64,000 nucleotides of DNA. Source: Bacillus sp. EAC. Lineage in GTDB: Bacteria; Bacillota; Bacilli; Bacillales; Bacillaceae_G. The notes below the pieces were generated by a model. It made no database searches. It saw only the letters and a list, made by a program, of their open reading frames with translations, and had not been told where the DNA came from. Of the stretch, positions 52,438-61,118 are shown piece by piece. Positions within the stretch are counted from its first letter, which is position 1, and each line of letters opens with the position of its first letter. The DNA lies in the NCBI RefSeq assembly GCF_002156875.1, contig NZ_NCSY01000009.1:62001-126000 (forward strand), given 5' to 3'. The position numbers and the translations under genes are program-made.

Positions 52438-52917
52438 ATGAGGTCAGATCCATCTCAAAGACCATCACCAAAGATGAGGTCTGTATGGAGAATTACATCG
52501 TTACTTAGTAGTATTTCTCTAGTTGCATTACCAATTATTTATTATTTTCTGATGCGATATTTTTCATTTCCTACTCTTTTTATAATCGTTTTATCTGTTG
52601 GCGTTATTGGACTAATCCTTTTTACAACTTTATTTTTGCCATCATTAAAAATGAAATATACAGCTTATGAAATTTATGAAAATGAGTTAGAAATTCAAAA
52701 AGGCATGTTCGTTATTAAACGAATTATTATTCCAATGGTAAGAGTACAACATGTTACGACAGAAGTTGGTCCATTACTTCGTCGATATGGTTTATCTACT
52801 GTTAATATTTCCACGGCTGCTACCACTCATAAAATTGAAGGCTTAGAGCATCATATTGCTGAGAATTTAAGAGATAAAATTGTTTATTTAGCAAGGATCA
52901 GTGATGATGATGTTTGA
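52438..52917 (+). CDS. ydbS: PH-domain membrane protein YdbS
   Basis: 159 residues, the same length as B. subtilis YdbS. Two membrane helices (about 20-38 and 44-65) precede a bacterial PH (bPH2/DUF304) domain with YEIYENELEIQKGMFVIKRI, then VRVQHVTTEVGPLLRRYGLSTVNI. RBS AAAGGTG before ATG. It overlaps ydbT by 17 bases. In B. subtilis ydbST is in the SigW regulon and contributes to resistance against Bacillus-made antimicrobial peptides. Confidence 0.92.
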   Translation: MRSDPSQRPSPKMRSVWRITSLLSSISLVALPIIYYFLMRYFSFPTLFIIVLSVGVIGLILFTTLFLPSLKMKYTAYEIYENELEIQKGMFVIKRIIIPMVRVQHVTTEVGPLLRRYGLSTVNISTAATTHKIEGLEHHIAENLRDKIVYLARISDDDV

Positions 52918-54328
52918 GCCGAAACGACAACATCCAGCTTATATTTTATCAGTATTAATTGAACAAATTAAAAATGTTATCATTCCAATCATCATTTTAT
53001 TAATCTCAGGTGATAAAGGATCAATATTTCAATATTTGTTTGCTGCTGTTTTAGTTGTATTTCCTGTTGCTTCAGCAATCATTAAATGGTATCGATTTTC
53101 TTATTGTTTGACTGAAGACGAATTTAGAATTCGTTCGGGATTATTTGTAATTGAAAACACTTTTATTCAAAAAGAACGAATTCAATCAATTGCAATTAAC
53201 GCTGGATTTATTCAACAACTCTTTAATGTCGTTAGTGTACGAATTGAAACAGCTGGTGGAAAGAAAGCAGAAGGGGTACTAAATGCGATCCCAAAGGATG
53301 AAGCACTCGCTTTAAAAAATGAAATTTTACGCTCTAAAAAGAAAAAAATAGATGTTAATGTAACTGAAGAAAATCAAAAACCAGTTGATGAACCAACTGT
53401 TGATTATTGTACGAAAGTAGATACGAAAAAACTTATTTTAGCTGGCTTAACTTCGTTTGAAGTTGGAATTGCATTTGCGGTATTGGCATCATTATTTTCG
53501 CAAATCGAGGATTTATTGCCTAAAAGTCTTTATGGAGCATTATATAATCAAATCCAATCATTCACATATATGATGTTTTTTTTCGTATTTTTAGGATGTT
53601 TATTGCTGTCCTTAATATTTTCTACATTAAGATATGTGCTAAAGTTTGCGAACTTTACTGTTCAGCGAATCGAAAATCGACTTATTATTTCACGTGGAAT
53701 ATTTGAAAAAAATGAGTTTACAGTTTCAACTAAACGAATACAAGGTGTTGTCATAAAAGAAGGTATTCTCCGCCAGTTATTTGGCTATGCGACTGTATAT
53801 GTTGAAGCGGTCGGAATGGGAGATTCGCAGGAGTATGGAAGACATGTTCTGCATCCTTTTATAAAAAAAAGAGATGTCCCTTTATTTTTAAATCATTTTC
53901 TACCGTCAATCGTATATGGTGAAATCTACCATTTAGCACCAAAAAGAGCTAGAAGAACGTATTACGCGAGAAACATAATTATCTTTTTATTAATTGCTAG
54001 TGGGATCGTTTTACTTCCATTTATTCAATTTTGGGCATTCGGGATTGTCTTAATTGGTATTTTTATAGGTGAATTAGGATATAGAAATGCAGGGTATTCT
54101 TTGTTAGATCGAACAGTGATCCTTCGTTCAGGTTACTTTTCTAGAACTACTGCTATACTGCCAAAGGAACGGATACAAGTATTAATAGGTGAACAAAGTA
54201 TCCTACAAAAAAGAGTAAAACTGAAATCAATCTATATTACAATTCTTTCTAGCCAATTCGGTCATACATATCAAGTGAATCACTTAGATGAAAGAGACGT
54301 TAATCGAATGATCGGATGGTTTAGTTAA
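52901..54328 (+). CDS. ydbT: PH-domain membrane protein YdbT
   Basis: 475 residues. Three bPH2 domains, each after a pair of membrane helices: about 65-140 (SYCLTEDEFRIRSGLFVIEN), 255-330 (NFTVQRIENRLIISRGIFEK) and 395-470 (YSLLDRTVILRSGYFSRT). Helix pairs lie near 15-60, 180-245 and 355-390. The first three codons are ATG and overlap the end of ydbS, so the exact start is unclear. It acts with YdbS at the membrane; the mechanism is unknown. Terminator follows. Confidence 0.92.
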   Translation: MMMMFEPKRQHPAYILSVLIEQIKNVIIPIIILLISGDKGSIFQYLFAAVLVVFPVASAIIKWYRFSYCLTEDEFRIRSGLFVIENTFIQKERIQSIAINAGFIQQLFNVVSVRIETAGGKKAEGVLNAIPKDEALALKNEILRSKKKKIDVNVTEENQKPVDEPTVDYCTKVDTKKLILAGLTSFEVGIAFAVLASLFSQIEDLLPKSLYGALYNQIQSFTYMMFFFVFLGCLLLSLIFSTLRYVLKFANFTVQRIENRLIISRGIFEKNEFTVSTKRIQGVVIKEGILRQLFGYATVYVEAVGMGDSQEYGRHVLHPFIKKRDVPLFLNHFLPSIVYGEIYHLAPKRARRTYYARNIIIFLLIASGIVLLPFIQFWAFGIVLIGIFIGELGYRNAGYSLLDRTVILRSGYFSRTTAILPKERIQVLIGEQSILQKRVKLKSIYITILSSQFGHTYQVNHLDERDVNRMIGWFS

Positions 54329-54390
54329 AATATTATTTTTGAGACTACATTTCCCTTGAATTTAATCATGTGCGCAATTTATTTTTAGGG

Positions 54391-54430
54391 AAGACGTGCA
54401 TACAATTTATGTAACACGTCTTTTTTTTAT
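54391..54430 (+). terminator. Terminator of ydbST
   Basis: Stem AAGACGTG/CACGTCTT with partly paired interior, T9 tail. Confidence 0.85.
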
Positions 54431-54471
54431 GGACTTTCATCATTTTATTTTAACAATTGGAGGAAACAAAT

Positions 54472-55908
54472 TTGTGGAGAAAAATAGTAGTTGGTATTCT
54501 ATTGTTAACGGTATTTTTTACTGTATTACATACGTTATGGAATAAGCCGGTTATGTTAAAGGATGGAATGATCGATGATGTAGGGCATCTTCTTCCTACT
54601 AAAATAGACCGTGTAGTGAAGGGGAAAGAGATTGAGCAATTAAAAAAAATTGTGAAGACCGCAAATCAACAAGGAAAAACAGTTTCGATTGCAGGTCAGC
54701 GTCATAGTCAGGGTGGTCATACGTACTATAAAGATGGGGTTGTTATTGACTTAAAATCGTTTAATCACGTAAAAAAAGTGGATCCTATTCGAAAAACTGT
54801 CATTGTTGAAAGTGGTGCAACTTGGGGAGATATCCAAAAAGCAATTAATCCGTATAATCTTGCATTAAAGGTGACACAATCTCAAGAAATATTTTCGGTT
54901 GGTGGTTCTTTAAGTGTAAATGCACATGGTCGTGATATTCGAAATCATTCATTAGCTAGTACAGTTAATTGGTTTACACTATTGACTCCAGATGGAAATG
55001 TAATAAAAGTTAGTCGTCCAGAAAATAGTGATCTTTTCCCTTATGTTCTTGGTGGATATGGATTATTTGGTGTAATTTTAGATGTTGAACTTCAATTGAC
55101 AAATAATGAACTGTATAAAATTGAGACTAGTACGATGGATTATGATGAATATCCGTCATATTTTAAAAAGAATGTATTAAATAATAAGCAAGCAGAAATG
55201 CACATTGGGCGTATTTCGGTCGCGCCAGATAGCTTTTTAGATTCCGTTTATTCAATTAACTATATGAAAACTTCACGCAAAATGACTGATTCAGATAAGT
55301 TGTTGAAGGAAGATCATTCTTCATTTTTACCAAAGCTAGCGTTAGGGATGTCTCGTACGTCTGATGAAGGAAAAAACATTTTCTGGAATATACAATATCA
55401 TTTTATCGACTCACTTAGTGGAAACTATGAAACTCGTAATAATGTCATGCGATCTGAAAGTAAATTTATGGAATTTGAAGACAAACAAGATACTCAAGTA
55501 CTTCAAGAATTTTTTGTTCCTGTCGATGAATTTGTTCCGTATATAGATGATGTAAGAGAATATTTACAAGGTGAAAACTTAAATATTCTCAATATCACTA
55601 TTCGTTATGTCGAAAAGGATGATGAAACAGTTTTAAATTATGCGAAAGATAACATGTTCGCTTTCGTCGTACTAATTCAACATGGCAAAGATCAATCATC
55701 CATTAAATATGCAAAAGATGTCATTCAAAAATGGACTGATATCACACTAGATCATAATGGGACATATTATTTACCTTATTATCCATATCAATCTAAACAA
55801 CAAATGAAATTAGCTTACCCTAGAACAAATGAATTTTTTGAAAAGAAGAGAGAGTTTGATAAGAAAGGTGTATTTATTAATACCTTTTATCATAATTACG
55901 GGGAGTAA
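54472..55908 (+). CDS. Membrane-anchored FAD-binding oxidoreductase
   Basis: 478 residues from TTG 54472; the longer frame from 54457 starts inside the RBS TTGGAGG. One N-terminal membrane helix (about 5-22). PCMH-type FAD domain (about 45-235) with GQRHSQGGHTYYKDG, where the His may carry covalent FAD, then VESGATWGDIQKA and VGGSLSVNAHGRD. The C-terminal part (about 250-478) matches the substrate domain of sugar-acid or alditol oxidases of the VAO family; the substrate is unknown. The next gene begins four bases after the stop. Confidence 0.88.
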   Translation: MWRKIVVGILLLTVFFTVLHTLWNKPVMLKDGMIDDVGHLLPTKIDRVVKGKEIEQLKKIVKTANQQGKTVSIAGQRHSQGGHTYYKDGVVIDLKSFNHVKKVDPIRKTVIVESGATWGDIQKAINPYNLALKVTQSQEIFSVGGSLSVNAHGRDIRNHSLASTVNWFTLLTPDGNVIKVSRPENSDLFPYVLGGYGLFGVILDVELQLTNNELYKIETSTMDYDEYPSYFKKNVLNNKQAEMHIGRISVAPDSFLDSVYSINYMKTSRKMTDSDKLLKEDHSSFLPKLALGMSRTSDEGKNIFWNIQYHFIDSLSGNYETRNNVMRSESKFMEFEDKQDTQVLQEFFVPVDEFVPYIDDVREYLQGENLNILNITIRYVEKDDETVLNYAKDNMFAFVVLIQHGKDQSSIKYAKDVIQKWTDITLDHNGTYYLPYYPYQSKQQMKLAYPRTNEFFEKKREFDKKGVFINTFYHNYGE

Positions 55909-55912
55909 AGTG

Positions 55913-56449
55913 ATGAATCGGTTTTTAATTACCTTATTAAGTATAATTGGTTTCAGTAGTTCATTAGTTTTTCCATACTATGTACTTTTTTTGAGAAATA
56001 TTGGGGATAGCTATGATGTATTCAGTTTATTGTACGGTTTATTTTCATTAAGCTTGAGCGTAGTTGTTTATTTTGGAGGAAGATATATTGAACGTTTTTC
56101 TCCATATTTATTGATGATGTGTCACTCGTTATTTTGTAGTTTATTATTCTTCTCGTTACCTCTCATTGAAAATATAAAAATTGTATATATCGGCCAATTA
56201 TTATTTGGTAGTTTTACAGCTTTATTTAAACTAGCAGAGAAAAGATTATTTATGAATGCTTCATCTGATTTTTATCGAAGCTATTTATTTTGGACATCAT
56301 TTGTAACTGCATTATGTATTATTGGTGTAGGGATTTTATTAGAATCGATTGATATTCATTTTATGTTTCATCTTGCGGCTTGGCTCTTCTTTTTAAGCGG
56401 AGTAGGTTTAGCATTTAAACTTTTTAAAAATCGTAAAGTCGTTGTTTAA
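55913..56449 (+). CDS. Half-size MFS-like membrane protein, six helices
   Basis: 178 residues from ATG 55913, which has GGGGAG eight bases upstream; the frame extends into the oxidase gene without an RBS. Six membrane helices span nearly the whole protein, and GRYIERFSPYLLMM in the second loop recalls the MFS loop 2-3 motif. Full MFS proteins have twelve helices, so this is either a natural half-transporter or a truncated one. Tight coupling to the flavin oxidase suggests a linked function. No second half follows. Confidence 0.7.
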   Translation: MNRFLITLLSIIGFSSSLVFPYYVLFLRNIGDSYDVFSLLYGLFSLSLSVVVYFGGRYIERFSPYLLMMCHSLFCSLLFFSLPLIENIKIVYIGQLLFGSFTALFKLAEKRLFMNASSDFYRSYLFWTSFVTALCIIGVGILLESIDIHFMFHLAAWLFFLSGVGLAFKLFKNRKVVV

Positions 56450-56454
56450 TCAAT

Positions 56455-56800
56455 TTGAGCCTTGCTAAAAAAGTTGGTTATTGCTTTATCTAGCAACAAA
56501 GTTAAGAGATTTTTTTAAAAGTTTTGAATAATAAATAGGATGTACTGTATTTACACAACAATGTTTTGTTTTTTGTTAATTGAATTCTTAAAATGATTTT
56601 TTAAAAAGGAATATTTCTCTTTCTATATTAAGGTTTATAGGTTTTTAAGTTCAGATTTATGCTTTTATAAAAAAATCTAATGAGATTATCTAATTTGTGT
56701 ATTGTGGAAGTAACGAAACAATGTTATATTAACTAAAAGAAATAATGTATTTTGATTTAATCATTAGATAATTAGTTTATTTGAACTTAAAAATATAAAT
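56455..56800. other. Gene-free AT-rich gap
   Basis: About 345 bases. A weak hairpin TTGCTA/TAGCAA lacks a T-run. No remnant of the missing MFS half is recognisable. Confidence 0.35.
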
Positions 56801-56813
56801 GAAAGGGAATGAT

Positions 56814-56999
56814 ATGATGTTAAGACATGAAGAAGCTGTTGGGATTTTTTATGCTGCGTTCGTAATCTTAGGATTAACAATTGGTTTAGGAGTAGGTTAT
56901 TTCACTTCACATATAATTGTTGGAGGATTTTTAGGTTTTGGTATAGGAATAGGTTTAGGTCTATTGAGTAATGCAATACTATACATTAATAAAGACTGA
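56814..56999 (+). CDS. Small glycine-rich membrane protein, 61 aa
   Basis: ATG 56814 is preferred, with AAAGGGAA upstream. Two helices (about 9-29 and 34-53) are rich in Gly: LGLTIGLGVGYFT and GGFLGFGIGIGLGLLSN, as in glycine-zipper or MFS-like helix pairs. It lies 33 bases before the drug exporter gene and may be co-transcribed with it. Unrecognised. Confidence 0.6.
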   Translation: MMLRHEEAVGIFYAAFVILGLTIGLGVGYFTSHIIVGGFLGFGIGIGLGLLSNAILYINKD

Positions 57000-57032
57000 T
57001 TCAAAAGGATCGCTGTTAAAGGGGAGATATGT

Positions 57033-58544
57033 ATGAAACAAAAGGAAACAAAATTGGTTCCTGTTATGATTGCGTTATTACTTGGGATATTTTTTGCTTC
57101 ACTTGATAACACAATTGTTTCAACTGCAATGCCAACCATCTTAAAAGATCTAGGTGGTTATGATAAATTTGTTTGGGTTACTTCAGCATATTTAGTTACA
57201 GAAATGGCGGGTATGCCGATTTTCGGTAAACTTTCAGATATGTATGGAAGAAAAAGATTTTTTATGTTAGGTATTATTTTATTCATTGGAGGGTCAATCC
57301 TTTGCGGTACGGCTCATTCAATTGTTCAACTTAGTATTTACCGTGCGATCCAAGGTATCGGTGGAAGTGCTTTAATGCCAATTGCTTTTTCAATCATTTG
57401 GGATGTCTTCCCTATTGAAAAACGTGGTAAAATGAGTGGTATTTTTGGTGCGGTTTTTGGATTATCTAGTGTACTTGGTCCATTAATCGGTGCTTATATT
57501 ACGGATTATATTGACTGGCGTTGGATTTTCTATATTAATATTCCTTTTGGATTATTAACTCTTGGATTAATTAGTTATTTCTATAATGAATCGAAAAACC
57601 ATCAAAGACAACAAATCGATTGGTGGGGAGCAACAACTTTTGTTATTAGTATCGTTTGCTTAATGTTTGGGCTAGAGTTAGGCGGTAAAGAATACGCTTG
57701 GGATTCTGTTCAAATTTTAAGTTTGTTCGCTGGTTTTGCTATTTTTCTTATTATTTTCTTATTTATCGAAAGAAAAGCATCTGAACCAATTATCTCGTTT
57801 GATATGTTTAAGTATCGCTTGTTTGCAGCAAGTAATTTTGTCGGTTTATTCTATGGTGCTGCCTTTATTGCGGCTACGATTTATATTCCAATCTTTATTC
57901 AGTTTGTCCAAGGCGGTACTGCTACAAATTCAGGTTTAGTTTTATTACCAATGATGGTTAGTGTCAGTGTTTCTGCTGCATTTGGGGGTGCACTAGCAAA
58001 TAAAACTAGTTACCGTAATATCATGATTGTATCAGTTATTCTTTTATTAATTGGTATTATTTGTTTAGGTACATTAACTCCTGATACAACAAAGTTCCAA
58101 GTTATCTTATATATGATTATTGTTGGACTTGGAGTTGGCGCATCATTCTCTGTACTTGGTATGTCTGCGATGCATCATTTCGATAATGAGAATCGCGGCT
58201 CAGCAAGCTCAACAAATTCATTCTTACGTGCATTAGGAATGACGGTTGGTATAACAGTATTTGGTGTTATTCAACGTAATGTATTTACAAACAAAATCAC
58301 GGATTCTTTTGCTAAATCTGGAGCTCCTCAAGATTTTTCAAATATTAATCAAGCTTTTTCACCAGAGGCTAGCAAGTTCATTCCAGCACCTATTTTAGCA
58401 AAAATTACAGATGTGTTTTCGACATCCATTTCTCATACATTCTTATGGACACTTATTCCAGTTGGATTAGCGTTCTTCTCAATCTTCTTAATGGGGAACG
58501 AGCGTTTATCTGATAAAGAAGTTGCTGAAAGCAATGCTTCATAA
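57033..58544 (+). CDS. MFS drug exporter, DHA2 (14-TMS) family
   Basis: 503 residues with 14 predicted helices. Motif D1 LDNTIVSTAMPTI in helix 1, motif A GKLSDMYGRKRFF in loop 2-3, motif B RAIQGIGGSALMP in helix 4 and motif C GLSSVLGPLIGAYI in helix 5 define an EmrB/QacA proton antiporter. Likely exports cationic or lipophilic drugs. RBS AAGGGGAG. The next gene, an Rrf2 regulator, lies after a terminator and is probably separate. Confidence 0.94.
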   Translation: MKQKETKLVPVMIALLLGIFFASLDNTIVSTAMPTILKDLGGYDKFVWVTSAYLVTEMAGMPIFGKLSDMYGRKRFFMLGIILFIGGSILCGTAHSIVQLSIYRAIQGIGGSALMPIAFSIIWDVFPIEKRGKMSGIFGAVFGLSSVLGPLIGAYITDYIDWRWIFYINIPFGLLTLGLISYFYNESKNHQRQQIDWWGATTFVISIVCLMFGLELGGKEYAWDSVQILSLFAGFAIFLIIFLFIERKASEPIISFDMFKYRLFAASNFVGLFYGAAFIAATIYIPIFIQFVQGGTATNSGLVLLPMMVSVSVSAAFGGALANKTSYRNIMIVSVILLLIGIICLGTLTPDTTKFQVILYMIIVGLGVGASFSVLGMSAMHHFDNENRGSASSTNSFLRALGMTVGITVFGVIQRNVFTNKITDSFAKSGAPQDFSNINQAFSPEASKFIPAPILAKITDVFSTSISHTFLWTLIPVGLAFFSIFLMGNERLSDKEVAESNAS

Positions 58545-58563
58545 TTTATCATAGTAACTAATG

Positions 58564-58591
58564 AAGAAGACCTTTATGGTCTTCTTTTTAT
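58564..58591 (+). terminator. Terminator of MFS exporter gene
   Basis: Perfect stem AAGAAGACC/GGTCTTCTT around TTTAT, T-rich tail. Confidence 0.9.
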
Positions 58592-58720
58592 TGGGCTTTA
58601 TTCTATTAGATTGTTGTTTTTAAAAAGTTTTTTTATTAATGTTTCTTTTATTCGGACTATTAATTAAGTAGGTTGTCTTTTTTGCAAAATAGTTTAGACT
58701 AGTATTTGAGGTGAAAGCTC

Positions 58721-59143
58721 TTGAAAGATAAGGTTTCTAGCACGAAATGGTTTGGACTTGCACTACAATCTCTACTTATTTTGGCAGAGTACGATGGAAT
58801 TTGTCCAAGTGCAATTATGGCACAAAAACTTGAAGCACAATCAACTTTCTTAAGAAAAATTCTTGCTAATTTAGTTAAAGCGGGAATCATTTCTGCAAAA
58901 GAAGGTCGTGATGGTGGATATTACTTAGCGAGAGAAGTTAATGAAATAACATTAAAAGATGTATATGATGCAATGAGATCAGATCCATATTCAAAAGGTT
59001 TTCTTGATGTAAATAGTAAGGAATGTTTTGACCCATCAACACGCTCAGCCTTATATAATTTAAAAGATGAGATGGAGAGCTGGTTAGTAGAGGGCTTATC
59101 TAAAAAAACAATTTCTGATCTATTACCAAAGGAAGTTAACTAA
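58721..59143 (+). CDS. Rrf2-family regulator
   Basis: 140 residues, TTG start with TGAGGTG upstream. Rrf2 winged helix: LALQSLLILAEYDGICPSAI, then STFLRKILANLVKAGIISAKEGRDGGYYLAR (ends quoted: STFLRKILANL ... GGYYLAR), the family recognition helix and wing. The three-Cys Fe-S motif of IscR/NsrR is absent; only two scattered Cys occur, so a thiol or ligand sensor is more likely. It precedes a nitroreductase gene whose promoter holds paired half-sites that it may bind. Confidence 0.88.
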   Translation: MKDKVSSTKWFGLALQSLLILAEYDGICPSAIMAQKLEAQSTFLRKILANLVKAGIISAKEGRDGGYYLAREVNEITLKDVYDAMRSDPYSKGFLDVNSKECFDPSTRSALYNLKDEMESWLVEGLSKKTISDLLPKEVN

Positions 59144-59146
59144 ATG

Positions 59147-59176
59147 AAATCGAAACTATGTTTCGATTTTATTTTT
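59147..59176 (+). terminator. Terminator of Rrf2 gene
   Basis: Perfect stem AAATCGAAAC/GTTTCGATTT around TAT followed by TATTTTTT. Confidence 0.85.
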
Positions 59177-59181
59177 TAAAA

Positions 59182-59241
59182 TTAACTGTAGTTGACAAAT
59201 ATACAGTTAAAGTTTTATACTGTATCTATAAACAATACAGT
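59182..59241 (+). promoter_or_regulatory. Nitroreductase promoter with four operator half-sites
   Basis: TTGACA (59192-59197), 18 bp, TATACT (59216-59221). Inverted repeat 1: TTAACTGTA (59182-59190) / TACAGTTAA (59202-59210), perfect nine-base arms flanking the -35. Inverted repeat 2: ACTGTAT (59219-59225) / ATACAGT (59235-59241), perfect seven-base arms from the -10 to beyond the start site. All share the core ACTGTA, so one dimeric regulator probably binds both. Confidence 0.8.
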
Positions 59242-59256
59242 TAATAAGGAGAGATT

Positions 59257-59967
59257 ATGATGTCAAAAATTTCAACTGACAAAGAAGAATACTTAAATAA
59301 AGTTAATGAAATAGATTTTGGGAGTGAGGCGCCAAAAGAAATTGAAGGCACAGATTTTTTTACGGTAGCTAAAGAAAGACGTTCTGTTCGTCATTATGAT
59401 TCAAGTTATCAAATGGATGACGCTGAAATCAATGAGTTATTAGAAATAGCAATTCAAGCGCCATCTTCATCAAATCTACAGCCTTGGAGATTTCTTGTTA
59501 TTAAAAATCAAGAAACGAAAGAAAAATTATTACCTATCGCTAATAATCAGCAACAAGTTGTTGATGCATCTGTTGTAATCGCAGTTCTAGGTGATCTTGA
59601 AGCTTACAAAAATGCAGATCGCATATACAATGAATTAGTTGAAAAAGGTATGATGACACAAGAAATTAAAGACTTCTATGTAGGATCAATCATTAAAAAC
59701 TATGGTAGTTTTCCAACTGAAGTTGCAACTAAAGTTGCGATGATCGATGGGGGATTAGTTTCAATGCAATTAATGCTTGCTGCTAAAGCAAAAGGTTTAG
59801 ATACAGTTCCAATGGGTGGATTTGATCAGGAGAAATTTGTAGAAGCTTTTAATGTACCTGAAAACTTTAAACCAGTTATGCTAATTTCTGTAGGTAAAGG
59901 CGTTAAAGCTGGATTCGAAAAAGTTCGTCTTTCATTAGATGAAGTTGTGACATGGGATAAATTTTAA
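59257..59967 (+). CDS. Nitroreductase-family flavoprotein
   Basis: 236 residues. FMN-binding ERRSVRHYDSSY (Arg-Arg-Ser opening), APSSSNLQPWRFLVI, and the C-terminal GLDTVPMGGFDQEKFVEAF and ISVGKG. This matches NAD(P)H-dependent nitro/quinone reductases such as YodC/YdfN-type enzymes that detoxify electrophiles. RBS AAGGAG before ATGATG. A strong, operator-rich promoter lies upstream next to the Rrf2 gene. Terminator follows. Confidence 0.92.
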   Translation: MMSKISTDKEEYLNKVNEIDFGSEAPKEIEGTDFFTVAKERRSVRHYDSSYQMDDAEINELLEIAIQAPSSSNLQPWRFLVIKNQETKEKLLPIANNQQQVVDASVVIAVLGDLEAYKNADRIYNELVEKGMMTQEIKDFYVGSIIKNYGSFPTEVATKVAMIDGGLVSMQLMLAAKAKGLDTVPMGGFDQEKFVEAFNVPENFKPVMLISVGKGVKAGFEKVRLSLDEVVTWDKF

Positions 59968-59975
59968 TAGGTTAC

Positions 59976-60016
59976 TAAAAAGGCGTTTTCCAATTTAGGA
60001 GAACGCCTTTTTATAT
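59976..60016. terminator. Bidirectional terminator between nitroreductase and pdxK
   Basis: Arms AAAAGGCGTTTTCC / GGAGAACGCCTTTT around AATTTA with A and T runs. Confidence 0.9.
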
Positions 60017-60028
60017 CAATTCAATTAC

Positions 60029-60847
60029 TTATTTATTCTCACCATGTAAGCGATAAGCCATATGGTTTGTAGGGCCTACGTATTCATTTAATGGGAATGA
60101 GTGGCGAATTGCTTCTGTAATAAACTTCTTAGCTGTATAAATCGCTTCTCTTGGCTCAACCCCTTTAGCTAATTCAGCCGCTATCGCAGCTGAGTATGTA
60201 CAGCCAGCACCGTGAGTGTAAGTCGTTTCGATTCGATCTGACTCTAAACGCTCCATTTTTTCTCCGTCAAATAATACATCTACTGCATTTTTATGTTGGA
60301 TTTTGCTTCCGCCTTTTACTAGAACAAATTTAGCACCAAGTGCATGAATTTTACGTGCTGCTTCTTCCATTTGTTCGATTGTCTTAATTGGTTCCATTTT
60401 TGCTAATTGAGATGCCTCAAATAAGTTTGGAGTGACAACAGTTGAAAGGGGAACTAATATCTCTCTTAATGCATCATTTGTTTCTGGGTGCAGAGCTTCG
60501 TCATTACCTTTACAAATCATAACCGGATCGACAACTACACGGTCAATAGAATGTTTTTTAATTGTCTTGGCAGCTAATTCAATGACTTCTACAGAACCAA
60601 GCATGCCAGTTTTCATTGCTTGTATACCAACACCTACAACGATTGTCTCTAACTGCGCTGCGATCGTTTCTATGTCAATTGGAAATACTTGATGATGCCA
60701 ATGATTATGAGGATCCATCGCAACTAATGTTGTAATCGCACTCATTCCATAAACATTACGCTCTTGAAATGTTTTAATATCTGCTTGTAATCCAGCACCA
60801 CCGCTACTATCGGATCCTGCAAGAGTTAAAGCTTTATAAACTGTCAT
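60029..60847 (-). CDS. pdxK: Pyridoxine/hydroxymethylpyrimidine kinase PdxK (ThiD-like)
   Basis: 272 residues, ribokinase-like. AGSDSSGGAGLQADIKTF (substrate and Gly-rich region), VVDPVMICKGNDEAL, PNLFEASQLAK, VLVKGGSK and the anion-hole THGAGCTYSAA with the Cys characteristic of this group. Length and sequence correspond to B. subtilis PdxK (formerly YwdB/ThiD), which phosphorylates pyridoxal and pyridoxine and can act on HMP. RBS AAAGGAGG on the minus strand. No thiamine genes or TPP riboswitch nearby, which fits a vitamin B6 role. Confidence 0.92.
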   Translation of the reverse strand: MTVYKALTLAGSDSSGGAGLQADIKTFQERNVYGMSAITTLVAMDPHNHWHHQVFPIDIETIAAQLETIVVGVGIQAMKTGMLGSVEVIELAAKTIKKHSIDRVVVDPVMICKGNDEALHPETNDALREILVPLSTVVTPNLFEASQLAKMEPIKTIEQMEEAARKIHALGAKFVLVKGGSKIQHKNAVDVLFDGEKMERLESDRIETTYTHGAGCTYSAAIAAELAKGVEPREAIYTAKKFITEAIRHSFPLNEYVGPTNHMAYRLHGENK

Positions 60848-61070
60848 ATGACTATATCCTCCTTTATTTTACATTGTTATTATTATACAGAAATGAAAGG
60901 AGAAGGTACAAGGATAAGAGTAGATTGGACCAATATGAGGAATATAATGTGAGTAATTTAAACTTTTCTGAAATACCCATAGTTTGGATAGTGAAATATC
61001 AATTCAAGATATTTTTTTGGTTGCGACGTGCCAAAAAGAAGACGAGTAAATAATTATCGAAGAAATTACA

Positions 61071-61118
61071 AAAAGATTGTACAGTATGTAATTAATACAT
61101 AAGTACAATCTTTTTTTG
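61071..61118. terminator. Terminator of copC-copD (bidirectional form)
   Basis: Stem AAAAGATTGTAC/GTACAATCTTTT with inner partially paired ATGTA..TACAT, ended by T7 on plus and A-run on minus. Confidence 0.85.
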
